Source of the DNA: JACTMI01 sp964618415
GTDB lineage: Bacteria > Acidobacteriota > Thermoanaerobaculia > Multivoradales > JAGPDF01
DNA: 50,637 bases
Direction of reading: 5' to 3'
Assembly (NCBI GenBank): GCA_964618415.1
Contig: CAZUAT010000011.1
Coordinates: 1-50,637, forward strand
A model generated the notes under the pieces. That model was given only the letters and a program-made list of their open reading frames with translations, did no database searches and was not told where the DNA came from. Below, one piece after another: positions 24,923 through 33,750 of the stretch (the stretch's first letter is position 1; each line of letters opens with the position of its first letter). Made by a program: the position numbers and the translations under genes.

Positions 24923-25010
24923 GGGTCGGTCCGCACCGAAAAATATCATCCCCGGGCGCAGCCCCCGGAATGGGCACGCGAGCCCGGCGTCGGAGAGCGC
25001 CGGCGCGCGC

Positions 25011-25694
25011 TCAGGCCTGCAGGCGGTAGCCGACGCCGATCACCGTCTCGAGTCGTTTGGCGTGGGCGCCGAGCTTGCGGCGCAGGCGGCGCACGTGGGT
25101 GTCGACGGTGCGGCTGTCGACATCGTCCGCGTAGCCCCAGACGTCGGACAGCAGGCGCGCGCGGCTCTGGACGCGGCCGGCGCGCTCCATCAGCACCTTC
25201 AGCAGCCGGAACTCGGTGGCGGTCAGAGCGACCTCCTCGCCGTCCACGCGCGCGCGGTGGGCGGCGGTGTCGAGGACGAGCCCGCCCGACTCGAGCAGGC
25301 CGCCGGCGTCCGGTTCCGCGCCGTGGCGGCGCAGAACGGCCCGGATGCGCAGTACCACCTCCCGCGGGCTGAACGGCTTGGGGATGTAGTCGTCGGCCCC
25401 CAGCTCGAGGCCGACGATCCGGTCGAGCTCCTCCCCGCGGGCGGTCAGCATGACGATCGGGAGCCCGGCGGTCGCCGGATCACGCTTGAGAGTGCGGGTG
25501 ATCTCCAATCCGTCGAGCCCCGGCAGCATCAGGTCCAGAACCACGAGCTGCGGCGGGTTGCGGCGGATCGCCTCGAGACCGGAGTCACCACGCGGGTGCA
25601 GGTCGACCCGAAAGCCGGCCCGCTCGAGGTGGAAGCGCAGCACTTCGGCGATATCCGGTTCGTCCTCGAGGATCGCGATGCGCGCTTCGACCAT
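25011..25694 (-). CDS. phoB: PhoB-type response regulator (OmpR/PhoB family)
   Basis: A 227-residue regulator. The receiver domain (about residues 1-120) has the acidic pocket ILEDEPD, the phosphorylated Asp in VVLDLMLPGLDG, IVMLTARG and the lysine in YIPKPFSPRE. The winged-helix DNA-binding domain ends with DVWGYADDVDSRTVDTHVRR and VIGVGYRL. The start at 25694 (MVEARIAILEDE) fits the family; no ribosome site is obvious. It probably responds to PhoR and binds the Pho-box-like repeats in this window. It is separated from phoR by pit and the DUF47 gene. Confidence 0.9.
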   Translation of the reverse strand: MVEARIAILEDEPDIAEVLRFHLERAGFRVDLHPRGDSGLEAIRRNPPQLVVLDLMLPGLDGLEITRTLKRDPATAGLPIVMLTARGEELDRIVGLELGADDYIPKPFSPREVVLRIRAVLRRHGAEPDAGGLLESGGLVLDTAAHRARVDGEEVALTATEFRLLKVLMERAGRVQSRARLLSDVWGYADDVDSRTVDTHVRRLRRKLGAHAKRLETVIGVGYRLQA

Positions 25695-25717
25695 CGCAGA
25701 AACGCTAGCACGCGCCA

Positions 25718-25734
25718 TCCGCAGCGGTTGCGGA
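25718..25734. promoter_or_regulatory. 17-base inverted repeat upstream of phoB
   Basis: TCCGCAGC and GTTGCGGA around one base: the same dyad as at 23000-23016 with a single mismatch. It is followed by AAACCCTGCGGAGAAG, which repeats the flank of the other copy in inverted orientation. It lies 24 bases before the phoB ATG, where a repressor or autoregulator could act. Confidence 0.5.
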
Positions 25735-25897
25735 AAACCCTGCGGAGAAGCCGCTCCGGACGGCGCCGACTGCCCGTCCCGACGCACCCGGAGCGATTTG
25801 CACAGGATCTTGTGCTGCGCCAATAACCTGCTTCATTTCCAGTCTTTACGCACAAGTAGTTGAAGCCGCAGGGCTTCTCGCGCGGCAGCGCTGCCAG

Positions 25898-25932
25898 TTT
25901 TCCACAGCTGCCGGTGACGGGCCGGTGACGCG
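25898..25932. promoter_or_regulatory. Pho-box-like tandem repeat with adjoining TTTTCC motif
   Basis: Bases 25911-25921 and 25922-25932 are near-identical 11-mers (CCGGTGACGGG/CCGGTGACGCG), giving GTCAC units at 11-base pitch on the minus strand, as in the pst and porin boxes. Directly to the left is TTTTCCACAGCTGCCGG (25898-25914), a variant of the TTTCCGCAGC motif. The site is 217 bases upstream of phoB and 88 bases before the ATG of the small + strand gene. The 325-base gap 25695-26019 holds no gene. Confidence 0.5.
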
Positions 25933-25959
25933 GATCGTAAATCGCTGCAACAGTTCGTC

Positions 25960-25989
25960 TTGACAGCTTCGGGGAGCGGCGGGTACGGT
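25960..25989 (+). promoter_or_regulatory. Sigma-70-type promoter for the 26020 gene
   Basis: A perfect -35 TTGACA (25960-25965) is followed after 18 bases by TACGGT (25984-25989; 4 of 6 match TATAAT). The ATG is 31 bases downstream with GGGAGG at 26005-26010. Confidence 0.6.
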
Positions 25990-26019
25990 GGCGCCGTCGT
26001 CGACGGGAGGACGCCAGGG

Positions 26020-26331
26020 ATGGGAACCGAGGCCGTGATCCGCTGCTACCTGATTTTCACCGGGACCGGGCCGATCCTGGTTCTGTCGACCTACCCGGAG
26101 GTGGGCGATCCGCGCCTGATTGCCAAGCTGGAGTACAAAGGGATCACCCGGTTCATCGCCTACGAGGTCTCGCTCGAGGCGGTGCGCGAGCGCTACGGCA
26201 AGGCGTTCGCTGCCGTCGCGCCCGATCTGCGGGCGACGCAGGACATCCGAGTGCTCGACTTCAACGGGCACCAGATCATGGCCAACTTCTCGCTGCAGGA
26301 GCTGGGCGAGCCGCTCAAAGTCGGCGGCTGA
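26020..26331 (+). CDS. Small conserved hypothetical protein
   Basis: A 103-residue predicted cytoplasmic protein with no signal peptide. It contains CYLIFTGTGPILVLSTYPEV, KGITRFIAYEVSLEAVRERY and RVLDFNGHQIMANFSLQELG. This looks like a compact alpha/beta domain, and I recall similar short uncharacterised proteins in deltaproteobacteria, but I cannot name a family or role. The ATG at 26020 is supported by GGGAGG upstream and a good promoter. It converges on maf, with only one base between the stops. Confidence 0.72.
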   Translation: MGTEAVIRCYLIFTGTGPILVLSTYPEVGDPRLIAKLEYKGITRFIAYEVSLEAVRERYGKAFAAVAPDLRATQDIRVLDFNGHQIMANFSLQELGEPLKVGG

Positions 26332-26332
26332 G

Positions 26333-26929
26333 TCAGCGCCCGAAGAACGTCGCGAGCATCGTCTCGACCAGGGGCAGCGGCAGACCCACCACGTTCGTGT
26401 GCTCCCCTTCGAGCGTCGCGACGAACGGTGCGGCTCCGCCCTGGATCGCATAGGCGCCGGCCTTGTCGGCGCACTCTCCAGTCGCCACGTAGGCGTCGAT
26501 CTCGGCCTCGTCGAGGCGGCGGAAGTGGACCTTGCTGCAGGCCGCCTCCGCGACTTCCCGTCCCGGGGTGCCGGCTGTCGGGTCCGGCGGTTCGACGAGG
26601 GCAACTCCGGTCCAGACCTCGTGCGCTCGCCCCGACAGCGCGTGGAGCATCGCCCGCGCTTCGGCGTCATCGGCCGGCTTGCCGAGCACGCTCCCGCCCA
26701 GCGCAACGACCGTGTCGGCGCCGAGCGCGACCTCGCCCGGCCGCGCCGCGCCGCGCGCCTTGTCGAGCGCCAGCCGTACCACCAGTGCGTCGGGCGTCTC
26801 GCCGGGCCGCGGCGTTTCGTCCGCTTCGGTCGGCCGCACTTCGAACGGCCGCCCGAGCCGGGCCAGCAGTTCGCGGCGCCGCGGCGAGGCGGAGGCGAGG
26901 ACGAGCCGGGGCGCAGCCGCCCCGGTCAC
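26333..26929 (-). CDS. maf: Maf-type nucleoside triphosphate pyrophosphatase
   Basis: A 198-residue protein with the Maf N-terminal signature LVLASASPRRRELLARLG, the active-site region GADTVVALGGSVLGKPAD, RAHEVWTGVAL, and the C-terminal GYA-equivalent DKAGAYAIQGGAAPFV. Maf enzymes hydrolyse dTTP/UTP or modified pyrimidine nucleotides (house cleaning) and have been linked to septum control. The GTG start overlaps the stop of the upstream VWFA gene in GTGA, so the two are translationally coupled. Length is normal for the family. Confidence 0.93.
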   Translation of the reverse strand: MTGAAAPRLVLASASPRRRELLARLGRPFEVRPTEADETPRPGETPDALVVRLALDKARGAARPGEVALGADTVVALGGSVLGKPADDAEARAMLHALSGRAHEVWTGVALVEPPDPTAGTPGREVAEAACSKVHFRRLDEAEIDAYVATGECADKAGAYAIQGGAAPFVATLEGEHTNVVGLPLPLVETMLATFFGR

Positions 26930-28740
26930 GGGTAGTACCCTGCCGGGGCGCGGACGACCGTCCCGGGTCGTCGCACCTGAACCTCGAGGCGGCGGAACGC
27001 TTCCCCGCCGTCGGCGTCGGACTGGAAGACCAGTCGGTACTGCGAGCGCAGTTCCGCTTCGATCGACTCGAAGATCGGCTCGAGGCGACTGCGGCCGGAG
27101 ATTCGGTAGCTCCGTCCGCCCGTCTCGGTTGCCAGCCGGTCGAGCACCAGACCGGGCAGGTGGGCGCGCGCCGGAACGTCGATGCCGATCGTGTAGATCG
27201 TCACTCCCGTGCGGCGCGCAAAGTCGAGCAGTTCGTCGAACGTCGTGCGGCTCGCCGAGTCTTCGCCGTCGCTGAGCACCACGAGGCTGCGACGGCCGCC
27301 GAGGCCGGCGAAATAGTGCAGCGCGAAGGCGAGACTGTCGTAGAGGGCCGTCTCCTGGCTGGTCTCCAGAGCGGCAAGGCCGCCCGCCAGCCGGTCGAGT
27401 GAGTTGGTGAACGGGGTCGCCAGGCGCGGCCGGTCGCCGAACGTAAACACCGCGATGCGGTCCCGCGGTGTGAGCACGGAGGCGAAGAAGGCGTGGGCGG
27501 CACGCTCGGCGGCCGGCAGATCGTCCGCCATCGATGCCGACAGATCGAGCATCACGGCGGCGTGGATCGGCGAGTCCTCGACGCGCTCGAAGCGCAGCAG
27601 CTCCTGCGGGCGCCCGTCCTCGCGGATGGAAAGCTGATCGGCGGTGAGGTCGCCGACCGGTCGGCCACGGCGATCGCTCACCGTCACCAGCAGCTCCACC
27701 AGGTCGACGTCGACCTGCTCCCCGAGCGCACCGCCGTCCACCAGCCGCACCGCCTCGGCGGCGCCGCCGTCGGTGAGCCAGGCCACCGCGCGCACCCAGC
27801 TCGGACTCGGGCCGGAGGGCAGGGCGATCGGCGTGCGCCATGGCGGCTGGTGCAGGGTGACGCGTGGCACGCCGTCGACTTCGAACTCGACCCGGTCGAC
27901 GGTCACGTCCGGCGCGTGGTCGACCACCGCGTCGACCTCGAGGCGATCGGAGCTCGGGCGGGCGGCGGCCAGACGGACAGCGAACCGGTGCGGTCCGGCG
28001 TTGAGCGGCGCACTGTCGCGCGCCAGCTCGCGGCCGTCGGCAGCGAGCGCCACCGCGGTCACGCTGTGCAGCCGCGGCGCCGAGCCGAGATCGAGCTCCA
28101 CGCTCCATGGCGGGCGCGTGCGCGTCATCACCCGCCGGCCATCGAGTTCGAAAGCCACAGCGGCGACCGCCGCTGACTCGCTGCGGGCCTCGACGCGTGT
28201 CCGCCCGGTGAGCAGGCGGTCGCCCGCGGGCAGCAGGCGAATCATCGCGCCCGCGTGCGGGTCGGCATCGGGCCCGGCTGCGCTTGCTGTGCCCGCGCCT
28301 GCCGGCAGATCGATGTCGCGGCTTGCTGCAAAGCAGCGCTCGGGTGTTCCCTCCGATTCGCTGCGCACGACCAGCGTCAGGCGGTAGTGGCCGGGTGGCA
28401 GCAGGCGGAGGAACGGCAGCGGCGCGCGGGGATCGGCGTCCGGCCAGGCGACGCGGAAAGTCTCGATCAGGTGCTCACCGCGCGTGACCTCGCCGGCGAC
28501 ACTCAGCTGGCGCGATGTCGCCTCATCGGTGGGACGCGGGACGAACGTTCCAGCCAGCCGGACGAGGCCGCCGACGGTGCCGGCCGGGCCGAGTTCGAAC
28601 TCGCCGGCCAGTGGCGTGCTGCCGGCGCAGGGCGTCTGAGGGGTCGAGTCGTCCACCGGGCCGCTCGCCGCCGCCGCACCCGCCAGGGGGATCGAGGCGG
28701 CGAGGACGAGACGCGTGAGTGACCGGGTGGAGAAGCGCAC
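26926..28740 (-). CDS. Secreted VWFA-related protein
   Basis: A 604-residue protein with a signal peptide (LTRLVLAASIPLAGAAAASG). Residues about 30-350 form beta-rich domains with internal similarity (VAFELDGRRVMTRTRPPWSV and VEFEVDGVPRVTLHQPPWRT). The C-terminal von Willebrand A domain (about 385-570) has the metal-site motif MLDLSASM and LVVLSDGEDS, preceded by VDVDLVELLVTVSDRRGRPV and ending GYYP, the pattern of the VWFA-related domain known mainly from Acidobacteria. It is a shorter paralog of the GWxTD protein directly upstream and probably acts in the periplasm or outside the cell in protein binding. Confidence 0.85.
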   Translation of the reverse strand: MRFSTRSLTRLVLAASIPLAGAAAASGPVDDSTPQTPCAGSTPLAGEFELGPAGTVGGLVRLAGTFVPRPTDEATSRQLSVAGEVTRGEHLIETFRVAWPDADPRAPLPFLRLLPPGHYRLTLVVRSESEGTPERCFAASRDIDLPAGAGTASAAGPDADPHAGAMIRLLPAGDRLLTGRTRVEARSESAAVAAVAFELDGRRVMTRTRPPWSVELDLGSAPRLHSVTAVALAADGRELARDSAPLNAGPHRFAVRLAAARPSSDRLEVDAVVDHAPDVTVDRVEFEVDGVPRVTLHQPPWRTPIALPSGPSPSWVRAVAWLTDGGAAEAVRLVDGGALGEQVDVDLVELLVTVSDRRGRPVGDLTADQLSIREDGRPQELLRFERVEDSPIHAAVMLDLSASMADDLPAAERAAHAFFASVLTPRDRIAVFTFGDRPRLATPFTNSLDRLAGGLAALETSQETALYDSLAFALHYFAGLGGRRSLVVLSDGEDSASRTTFDELLDFARRTGVTIYTIGIDVPARAHLPGLVLDRLATETGGRSYRISGRSRLEPIFESIEAELRSQYRLVFQSDADGGEAFRRLEVQVRRPGTVVRAPAGYYP

Positions 28741-28834
28741 CGGACAATCCTAACCGCGCCTGTCGACGGCAACGGGCCTCAACCGGGTCGCGCGCACCTC
28801 CGCCCGACCGATCGTGCCACCCGGCCCGGTTCGT

Positions 28835-31384
28835 TCAGGGGTAGTAGCCGCGCATCGTCTTGACCTCGAGGCCGGAGCGGGCCACCTCGACGTCGACGGT
28901 GCGGAACTTGGTCGACGGGGCGGCGTTCGTCGACTGGTAGCCGAGCAGGTAGCGCGAGCGCAGCTCCCGCTCGATGGCGGCATAGACGCCCGCCAGTTCG
29001 CCCGGCTCCCGGACGTGGAACGAGCGGCCGCCCGTTTCCTCGGCGAGCTGGCGCAGCACGCGCCGGGTCTCGATCTCGCCGCGCCCGATGTCGAGCCCGA
29101 TCGTGTAGATCGCCACTCCCGCCCGGCGCGCGAAGTCGAGAGTCTGGTCGAACGTGAAGCGGCTGTTCTCGTCCTTGCCGTCGGAAAGCAGCAGCAGCGC
29201 CCGCTGGCCGGTCAGGCCGTTGAAGTAGAAGAGCGAGAAGACGACCGCGTCGTAGAGCGAGGTGCCGCGCTCGGCCTTGAGGCCGGCCAGGCCGCCGCCG
29301 AGCTGATCGAGGCGGTTGGTCATCGGCACCGCCAGGGTCGGGCGGTCGTTGAACGGAATCAGCGAGGCGCGGTCGCGCGGGGTGACGGTGTCCCGGAAAA
29401 ACTGCAGGGCGGCGTCCCGCGCGGTGACCAGGTGCGGCTCCATCGATGCCGAGACGTCGAGCAGGACGGCGACGTGGATCGGCAGGTTGGTGAGCTGCTC
29501 GAAGCGGGACAGCTGCTGCGCCACGCCATCCTCCACGACGCGAAACGCATCGGCGGTCAGCCCCTGCACCGGCCGGTTGTCGCGCCCGACTACGGTGGCA
29601 TAGAGCTCCACGAAGTGGACGTCGACTTCCTCCAGATTGTCCGGCGCGTTGACGAACACCAGCTCCTCGGTCGAGTTGCCGTCCACCTGGTAGGCGACCG
29701 CGCGGACGTAGGCGATTTCGCCCCCGGGCGGCAGCACGATCGGCTGCGTGAACGGCTCCTGGTAGAGCGTCGCCACGAGCTCCTCGTTGAGCCAGAACTC
29801 GACCCGTTCGAGCGTCGCTCCCTCGGGCAGCTCGACCTGGGCCTCGGCCCGCAGGGAGCGCTCGTAGCGGGCGCCGCGCCGCGGCTCGAGCAGGCGCACC
29901 GCGAACCGGTGCGGGCTGGCGTTGAGCAGCGCGGTGTCGGTCGCGATCTCGCGGCCGTCGGCGTCGAACGCCACTGCGACCAGCTCGCGGGTGCGCGGCA
30001 CCTGACCGAGATCGAGCTCCACCGAGTAAGGCGGGCGATTCTTGGTCAGCAGCAGCTTGTCGTCGAGCCGGAACTGGACCTGGCGGATCGCCGACCCGGT
30101 CGTGAGGGTGTCGAAGCGGATCAGGCCGGACTGCATCGTGCCGCGCGGAGCGAGGATACGGATCGTGTCGTCGTGGGTCGACAGGGCGGCGTTGGCCTCG
30201 GCGAGGAGTCGGTCGCTGGTCGGGTCGGGCAGCGGCTCGGCGGCGTCGATCGTCGGCACTGCGAGGGCCTCTTCGAGACGCAGGAAGCCGCCGCCATTGA
30301 GATCCTCGATCTTGACGATCAGCTGGTAGGTGCCGGCGCGCAGCAGCCGCTCGAAGACCAGCGGCACCGCCTCGGAGTCGACGGTCGCCTCGGGCAGGTC
30401 GAATTTGTAGCGGAATGAGTCGAACAGGCGCCCGTCACGCACCACCTCGCCGTTGAGCACGAAGTTGTACGAACGGTTCCCGGCGATCTCGGCCGCCTGG
30501 AGAGCCTGGCGCGGGATGCCCACCGTCGCCTGCACGACGGTGCGGCTCTGACGTCGGCCCGGATAGGCGATCTCGATGTCGCCCGGGAGCAGGGCGGCAG
30601 CGGCGGGCAGGTCGGTCGACTGCGAGTTGAAGGTCGTCACCCACTCGTGGGAGGGAGTGGCGATCGGCTCCTGCGCCCGCGCCAGAGTGGAGGTGTAGTC
30701 GACCGGACCGCGTCGCCAGACGTGCAGGATGCCGGCGGCGAACTCCTGGTTGCGCAGGCAGGTGAAGGTGAGCTGCTGGGCGAGCTCCTGCTGGTCGCTG
30801 AACGGCGAGGCGGCCTGAAAGAGCGTGGCCAGGCCGTCGGACGGCATCCAGAGCCGCCACTTGCCCAGTGCCGACGCCTGGTGGAAGACCAGCACGACGG
30901 TTTCGCGCAGGCGCCCGTCGGGCGGGTAGATCCAGACCTCCGTCGGCCACAGGAGGATGCCGCACTGGTCGACCATGCGCAGGGCGGGGGAGCCGTTGAG
31001 CAGGTAGTAGCGCGAGCGCTCGTCGGTGAGCGAGCCGAACGACTGCCGCGCTTCGACGACGCGCTTCTCCCAGTCGTCGCGGATCTCGTTGCGGGCGCTC
31101 TCCGGATACGGGTCGCGCACCGCCCAGAAACGCTCGATGAAGGCGTCGCGCTGATAGTCCTTCTCGAGCTGCAGGAAGGTGTCGCGCTCCTCGCGGGTGA
31201 TCAGCGTCGCCACCTCCTCGAGCCAGCGCTGGTAGACCTCCGGAAGCGCGCGCTCCAGCTCGCGCCGCTCGCTGCGCGTCGGCGGATCGTCCACCGCGGT
31301 GGCCGGGGCGGCGCCTCCGGTGTGGGCGAGCAGCAGCAGGAGCAGCGAGAGCGTGCGGGCGGCGGGCGGCGGGATCGGGACCAT
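28835..31384 (-). CDS. GWxTD-domain protein with C-terminal VWFA-related domain
   Basis: An 849-residue exported protein; signal peptide LSLLLLLLAHTGGAAPATA. Residues about 40-240 match a GWxTD-type domain (LITREERDTFLQLEKDYQRD, FIERFWAVRDPYPESARNEI, YYLLNGSPALRMVDQCGILL). The middle contains beta-sandwich repeats like those of the next gene (VQFRLDDKLLLTKNRPPYSV, VEFWLNEELVATLYQEPFTQ). The VWFA domain (about 620-830) has AVLLDVSASM and LLLLSDGKDE and ends GYYP. This is a fusion of two Acidobacteriota-type modules. The start at 31384 gives the signal peptide. It diverges from the cysteine desulfurase gene 57 bases away. Confidence 0.86.
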   Translation of the reverse strand: MVPIPPPAARTLSLLLLLLAHTGGAAPATAVDDPPTRSERRELERALPEVYQRWLEEVATLITREERDTFLQLEKDYQRDAFIERFWAVRDPYPESARNEIRDDWEKRVVEARQSFGSLTDERSRYYLLNGSPALRMVDQCGILLWPTEVWIYPPDGRLRETVVLVFHQASALGKWRLWMPSDGLATLFQAASPFSDQQELAQQLTFTCLRNQEFAAGILHVWRRGPVDYTSTLARAQEPIATPSHEWVTTFNSQSTDLPAAAALLPGDIEIAYPGRRQSRTVVQATVGIPRQALQAAEIAGNRSYNFVLNGEVVRDGRLFDSFRYKFDLPEATVDSEAVPLVFERLLRAGTYQLIVKIEDLNGGGFLRLEEALAVPTIDAAEPLPDPTSDRLLAEANAALSTHDDTIRILAPRGTMQSGLIRFDTLTTGSAIRQVQFRLDDKLLLTKNRPPYSVELDLGQVPRTRELVAVAFDADGREIATDTALLNASPHRFAVRLLEPRRGARYERSLRAEAQVELPEGATLERVEFWLNEELVATLYQEPFTQPIVLPPGGEIAYVRAVAYQVDGNSTEELVFVNAPDNLEEVDVHFVELYATVVGRDNRPVQGLTADAFRVVEDGVAQQLSRFEQLTNLPIHVAVLLDVSASMEPHLVTARDAALQFFRDTVTPRDRASLIPFNDRPTLAVPMTNRLDQLGGGLAGLKAERGTSLYDAVVFSLFYFNGLTGQRALLLLSDGKDENSRFTFDQTLDFARRAGVAIYTIGLDIGRGEIETRRVLRQLAEETGGRSFHVREPGELAGVYAAIERELRSRYLLGYQSTNAAPSTKFRTVDVEVARSGLEVKTMRGYYP

Positions 31385-31441
31385 CGGTCCAGATCGTTGC
31401 AGATCCGGTGCCGGCAGGCGACGGGTTACACTTCCGGCGCC

Positions 31442-32614
31442 ATGGGGCACGCCTCGCCGCCGGTCTATTTCGATCACAACTCGACGACACCGCTCGATCC
31501 GCGGGTACGCGAGGCGATGCTGCCCTGGCTCGGCGAGCGGTGGGGAAACCCGTCGTCGGCACACCGCGGCGGGCAGGCGGCGGCGGATGCGGTCGAAACG
31601 GCACGCGAGCGCGTAGCGGCGCTGCTCGGCGCCGCGGCGGCGGAGATCGTCTTCACCGCCTCCGGCACGGAAGGCAACAACGCCGTTCTGGCCTCCGCGC
31701 TGGCGACCGCACCGGCCGGAGCGCGCCTGGTTCTGTCGGCCTTCGAGCATCCGTCGATCGGGCGGGCCGCCGATGCCTGGGCGGCGCCGCGCGGGATCGA
31801 GGTGGTGCGCGTGGCGCCGCGGCCCGACGGAGTGATCGACGCCGGGCAGTTCGTGGCGGCGCTCGATGAACGCACGGTGCTGGCCGCCCTGATGTTGGCC
31901 CAGAACGAGTTCGGGACGCTCCAGCCCGTCACCGAGGTGGCCGGGGCCTGCCGGGCGCGCGGCATCCCGCTGCTGTGCGACGCGGTCCAGGCGGTGGGCA
32001 AGATCCCGGTCGACGTCGGCGGCCTCGGTGTCGACTACCTCACCCTGGGCGGCCACAAGTTCGGCGCTCCGCTCGGCGCGGCGGCGATCTGGATCCGCAC
32101 CGGCGCCCCGTTCGAGCCGCTGCTGGTCGGCGGCGCCCAGGAGCGCCGCCGCCGCGCCTCGACGGCCAACGTGCCGGCGCTGGTGGGGCTCGGAGAGGCC
32201 TGCGCTCTGGCGGCCGCCGAACTGCCGGCGCGCGGCCAGCGGCTCGCCCGGCTGCGCGACCGCTTCGAGACCGGGCTCGCCAACGCCCTGCCCGACGCCA
32301 TCGTGCAGGGAGCCGCCGCCGAGCGGGTGCCACACACATCGCACGTGCGCTTCCCGGGTACGGTCGGTGTGGACCTGGCGATTCGGCTCGACCTTGCCGG
32401 CTTTCTCGTCTCGGCGGGCCCGGCCTGCGGCTCGGGCACGGTCGAACCGAGTCCGGCCATGGCAGCGCTCGGCCTTCCGCGCGCCGAGGCGATCTCGGCC
32501 CTGCGCATCTCCTTCGGCGAGGGCAACGACGAGGCGCAGGTCGATCGGCTGCTGGCGGTGCTGCCGGACGCGGTCGAAGCGGTGCGGGCCGCGACGCTGC
32601 GGGCGGTCGGATGA
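31442..32614 (+). CDS. Cysteine desulfurase (NifS/IscS class)
   Basis: A 390-residue PLP enzyme that takes sulfur from cysteine. YFDHNSTTPLDPRVREAML and ERWGNPSSAHRGG begin it; ASGTEGNNAVLASAL binds PLP; the Schiff-base lysine is in LGGHKFGAPLG near residue 206; the persulfide cysteine is in SAGPACGSGTVEPSP near residue 329. The ATG overlaps nothing upstream. Its stop overlaps the mnmA start in ATGA, so it most likely supplies sulfur for tRNA 2-thiouridine, although general Fe-S cluster supply is also possible. Confidence 0.94.
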   Translation: MGHASPPVYFDHNSTTPLDPRVREAMLPWLGERWGNPSSAHRGGQAAADAVETARERVAALLGAAAAEIVFTASGTEGNNAVLASALATAPAGARLVLSAFEHPSIGRAADAWAAPRGIEVVRVAPRPDGVIDAGQFVAALDERTVLAALMLAQNEFGTLQPVTEVAGACRARGIPLLCDAVQAVGKIPVDVGGLGVDYLTLGGHKFGAPLGAAAIWIRTGAPFEPLLVGGAQERRRRASTANVPALVGLGEACALAAAELPARGQRLARLRDRFETGLANALPDAIVQGAAAERVPHTSHVRFPGTVGVDLAIRLDLAGFLVSAGPACGSGTVEPSPAMAALGLPRAEAISALRISFGEGNDEAQVDRLLAVLPDAVEAVRAATLRAVG

Positions 32615-33732
32615 GTTTCCCGGCGGGCGCCGATGCGACGCCGATCGCCGTCGCCATGAGCGGCGGACTCGACTCGAGCGTCACCGCCTGGTTGCTGTCG
32701 CGCGAGGAGCGGCCGGTGGTCGGCCTGTCGATGCTGTTGTGGGATCGCTCCGGCGGCGCCACTCCGCGCGCCGGCCGCTGCTGCGGGGCGCTCGACCTGG
32801 GCGATGCCCGGCGGGTGGCGGCGCGTGCCGGCATCCCGCATTACACACTGCGCATGGACGAGGAGTTCCGGCGCGCGGTCGTCGATCCGTTCGTCGACGA
32901 CTATCTGGCCGGGCGCACCCCGTCGCCCTGCGTGCGCTGCAACACGTTCGTCAAGTTCGACCTGCTGATCGAGCGGGCGCGCGGTCTGGGCGCCGGCGCG
33001 CTGGCCACCGGGCACTACGCGCGCATCGTCGACGGCGACGACGGTCCACAGCTGCACCGCGCGGTCGACCCCGACAAGGACCAGAGCTACTTCCTATTCG
33101 AGTTGACCGCCGAGCAGCTGGCCTTCAGCCGCTTTCCGCTCGGCGCCATGCGCAAGAGCGAAGTGCGCGAACTCGCCTACGCTGCCGGTCTGCCGGTGGC
33201 CTCCAAGGGCGAGTCGATGGAGGTCTGCTTCGTCGACGGCACGGTGCGCGAGTTCGTCGAACGGGAGGTGGCGGCGCGCGCGGCGGCGGGCGGTGGAGCC
33301 GCGGTCGTCGCGAGCCCGGCACGGGTCGTCGACCGCGACGGACACGAGCTCGGACGGGCCGAACCGTACTACCGCTACACGGTCGGGCAACGGCGCGGCG
33401 TCGGGGTTGCCGGCGGTCGTCGGCTCTACGTGCTCGAGGTCCTGCCGCAGGACAATACGGTCGTGGTCGGCGACGACACGCAGCTGGCCGTGGGCGGCCT
33501 GGCGGGCGAGCGGCTGCACTGGATCGGGCCACCGCCGCCCGGGCCGATCGAGGCGACGGTGCGCATCCGCTCCCGCCACACCGGGGTCGCGGCGCGCATC
33601 CGCCCGCGCCCCGGCGGCCGCGCCGAGGTCGAGTTCGCCGAACCGCAGCGCGGGGTGGCGCCGGGGCAGGCGGCGGTTTTCTATGCCGGAGATCGGGTGC
33701 TCGGCGGCTGCTGGATCACCGGCGGCGCCTGA
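32611..33732 (+). CDS. mnmA: tRNA-specific 2-thiouridylase MnmA
   Basis: A 373-residue enzyme that makes 2-thiouridine at U34 of Lys/Glu/Gln tRNAs. The PP-loop is AMSGGLDSSVTAWLL, the catalytic cysteine is in TPSPCVRCNTFVKFD and the second is in ESMEVCFVDG. KDQSYFLFELT and YRYTVGQRRGVGVAGGRRLY are typical, and the C-terminal beta-barrel (VRIRSRHTGVAARIRP) is present. The sulfur donor is most likely the upstream desulfurase, coupled by a 4-base overlap. An additional CC pair (GRCCGALDLGDARR) is a usual feature of one MnmA subgroup. Confidence 0.95.
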   Translation: MSFPAGADATPIAVAMSGGLDSSVTAWLLSREERPVVGLSMLLWDRSGGATPRAGRCCGALDLGDARRVAARAGIPHYTLRMDEEFRRAVVDPFVDDYLAGRTPSPCVRCNTFVKFDLLIERARGLGAGALATGHYARIVDGDDGPQLHRAVDPDKDQSYFLFELTAEQLAFSRFPLGAMRKSEVRELAYAAGLPVASKGESMEVCFVDGTVREFVEREVAARAAAGGGAAVVASPARVVDRDGHELGRAEPYYRYTVGQRRGVGVAGGRRLYVLEVLPQDNTVVVGDDTQLAVGGLAGERLHWIGPPPPGPIEATVRIRSRHTGVAARIRPRPGGRAEVEFAEPQRGVAPGQAAVFYAGDRVLGGCWITGGA

Positions 33733-33750
33733 ACCGGCTGCGGCGGCGAT

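Noticed and set aside
24923..25010. Terminator between phoB and the DUF47 gene
   Set aside because: The CCGGGGGC/GCCCGGGG arms pair imperfectly and no T tract follows.
30647..31441. N-terminal extension of the cysteine desulfurase
   Set aside because: The frame is open upstream but overlaps the GWxTD gene on the other strand and lacks family similarity; the ATG at 31442 starts exactly at the conserved region.
31385..31441. Promoter pair TTGCAG / TACACT before the cysteine desulfurase gene
   Set aside because: Both words are present but 24 bases apart, too far for a sigma-70 promoter.
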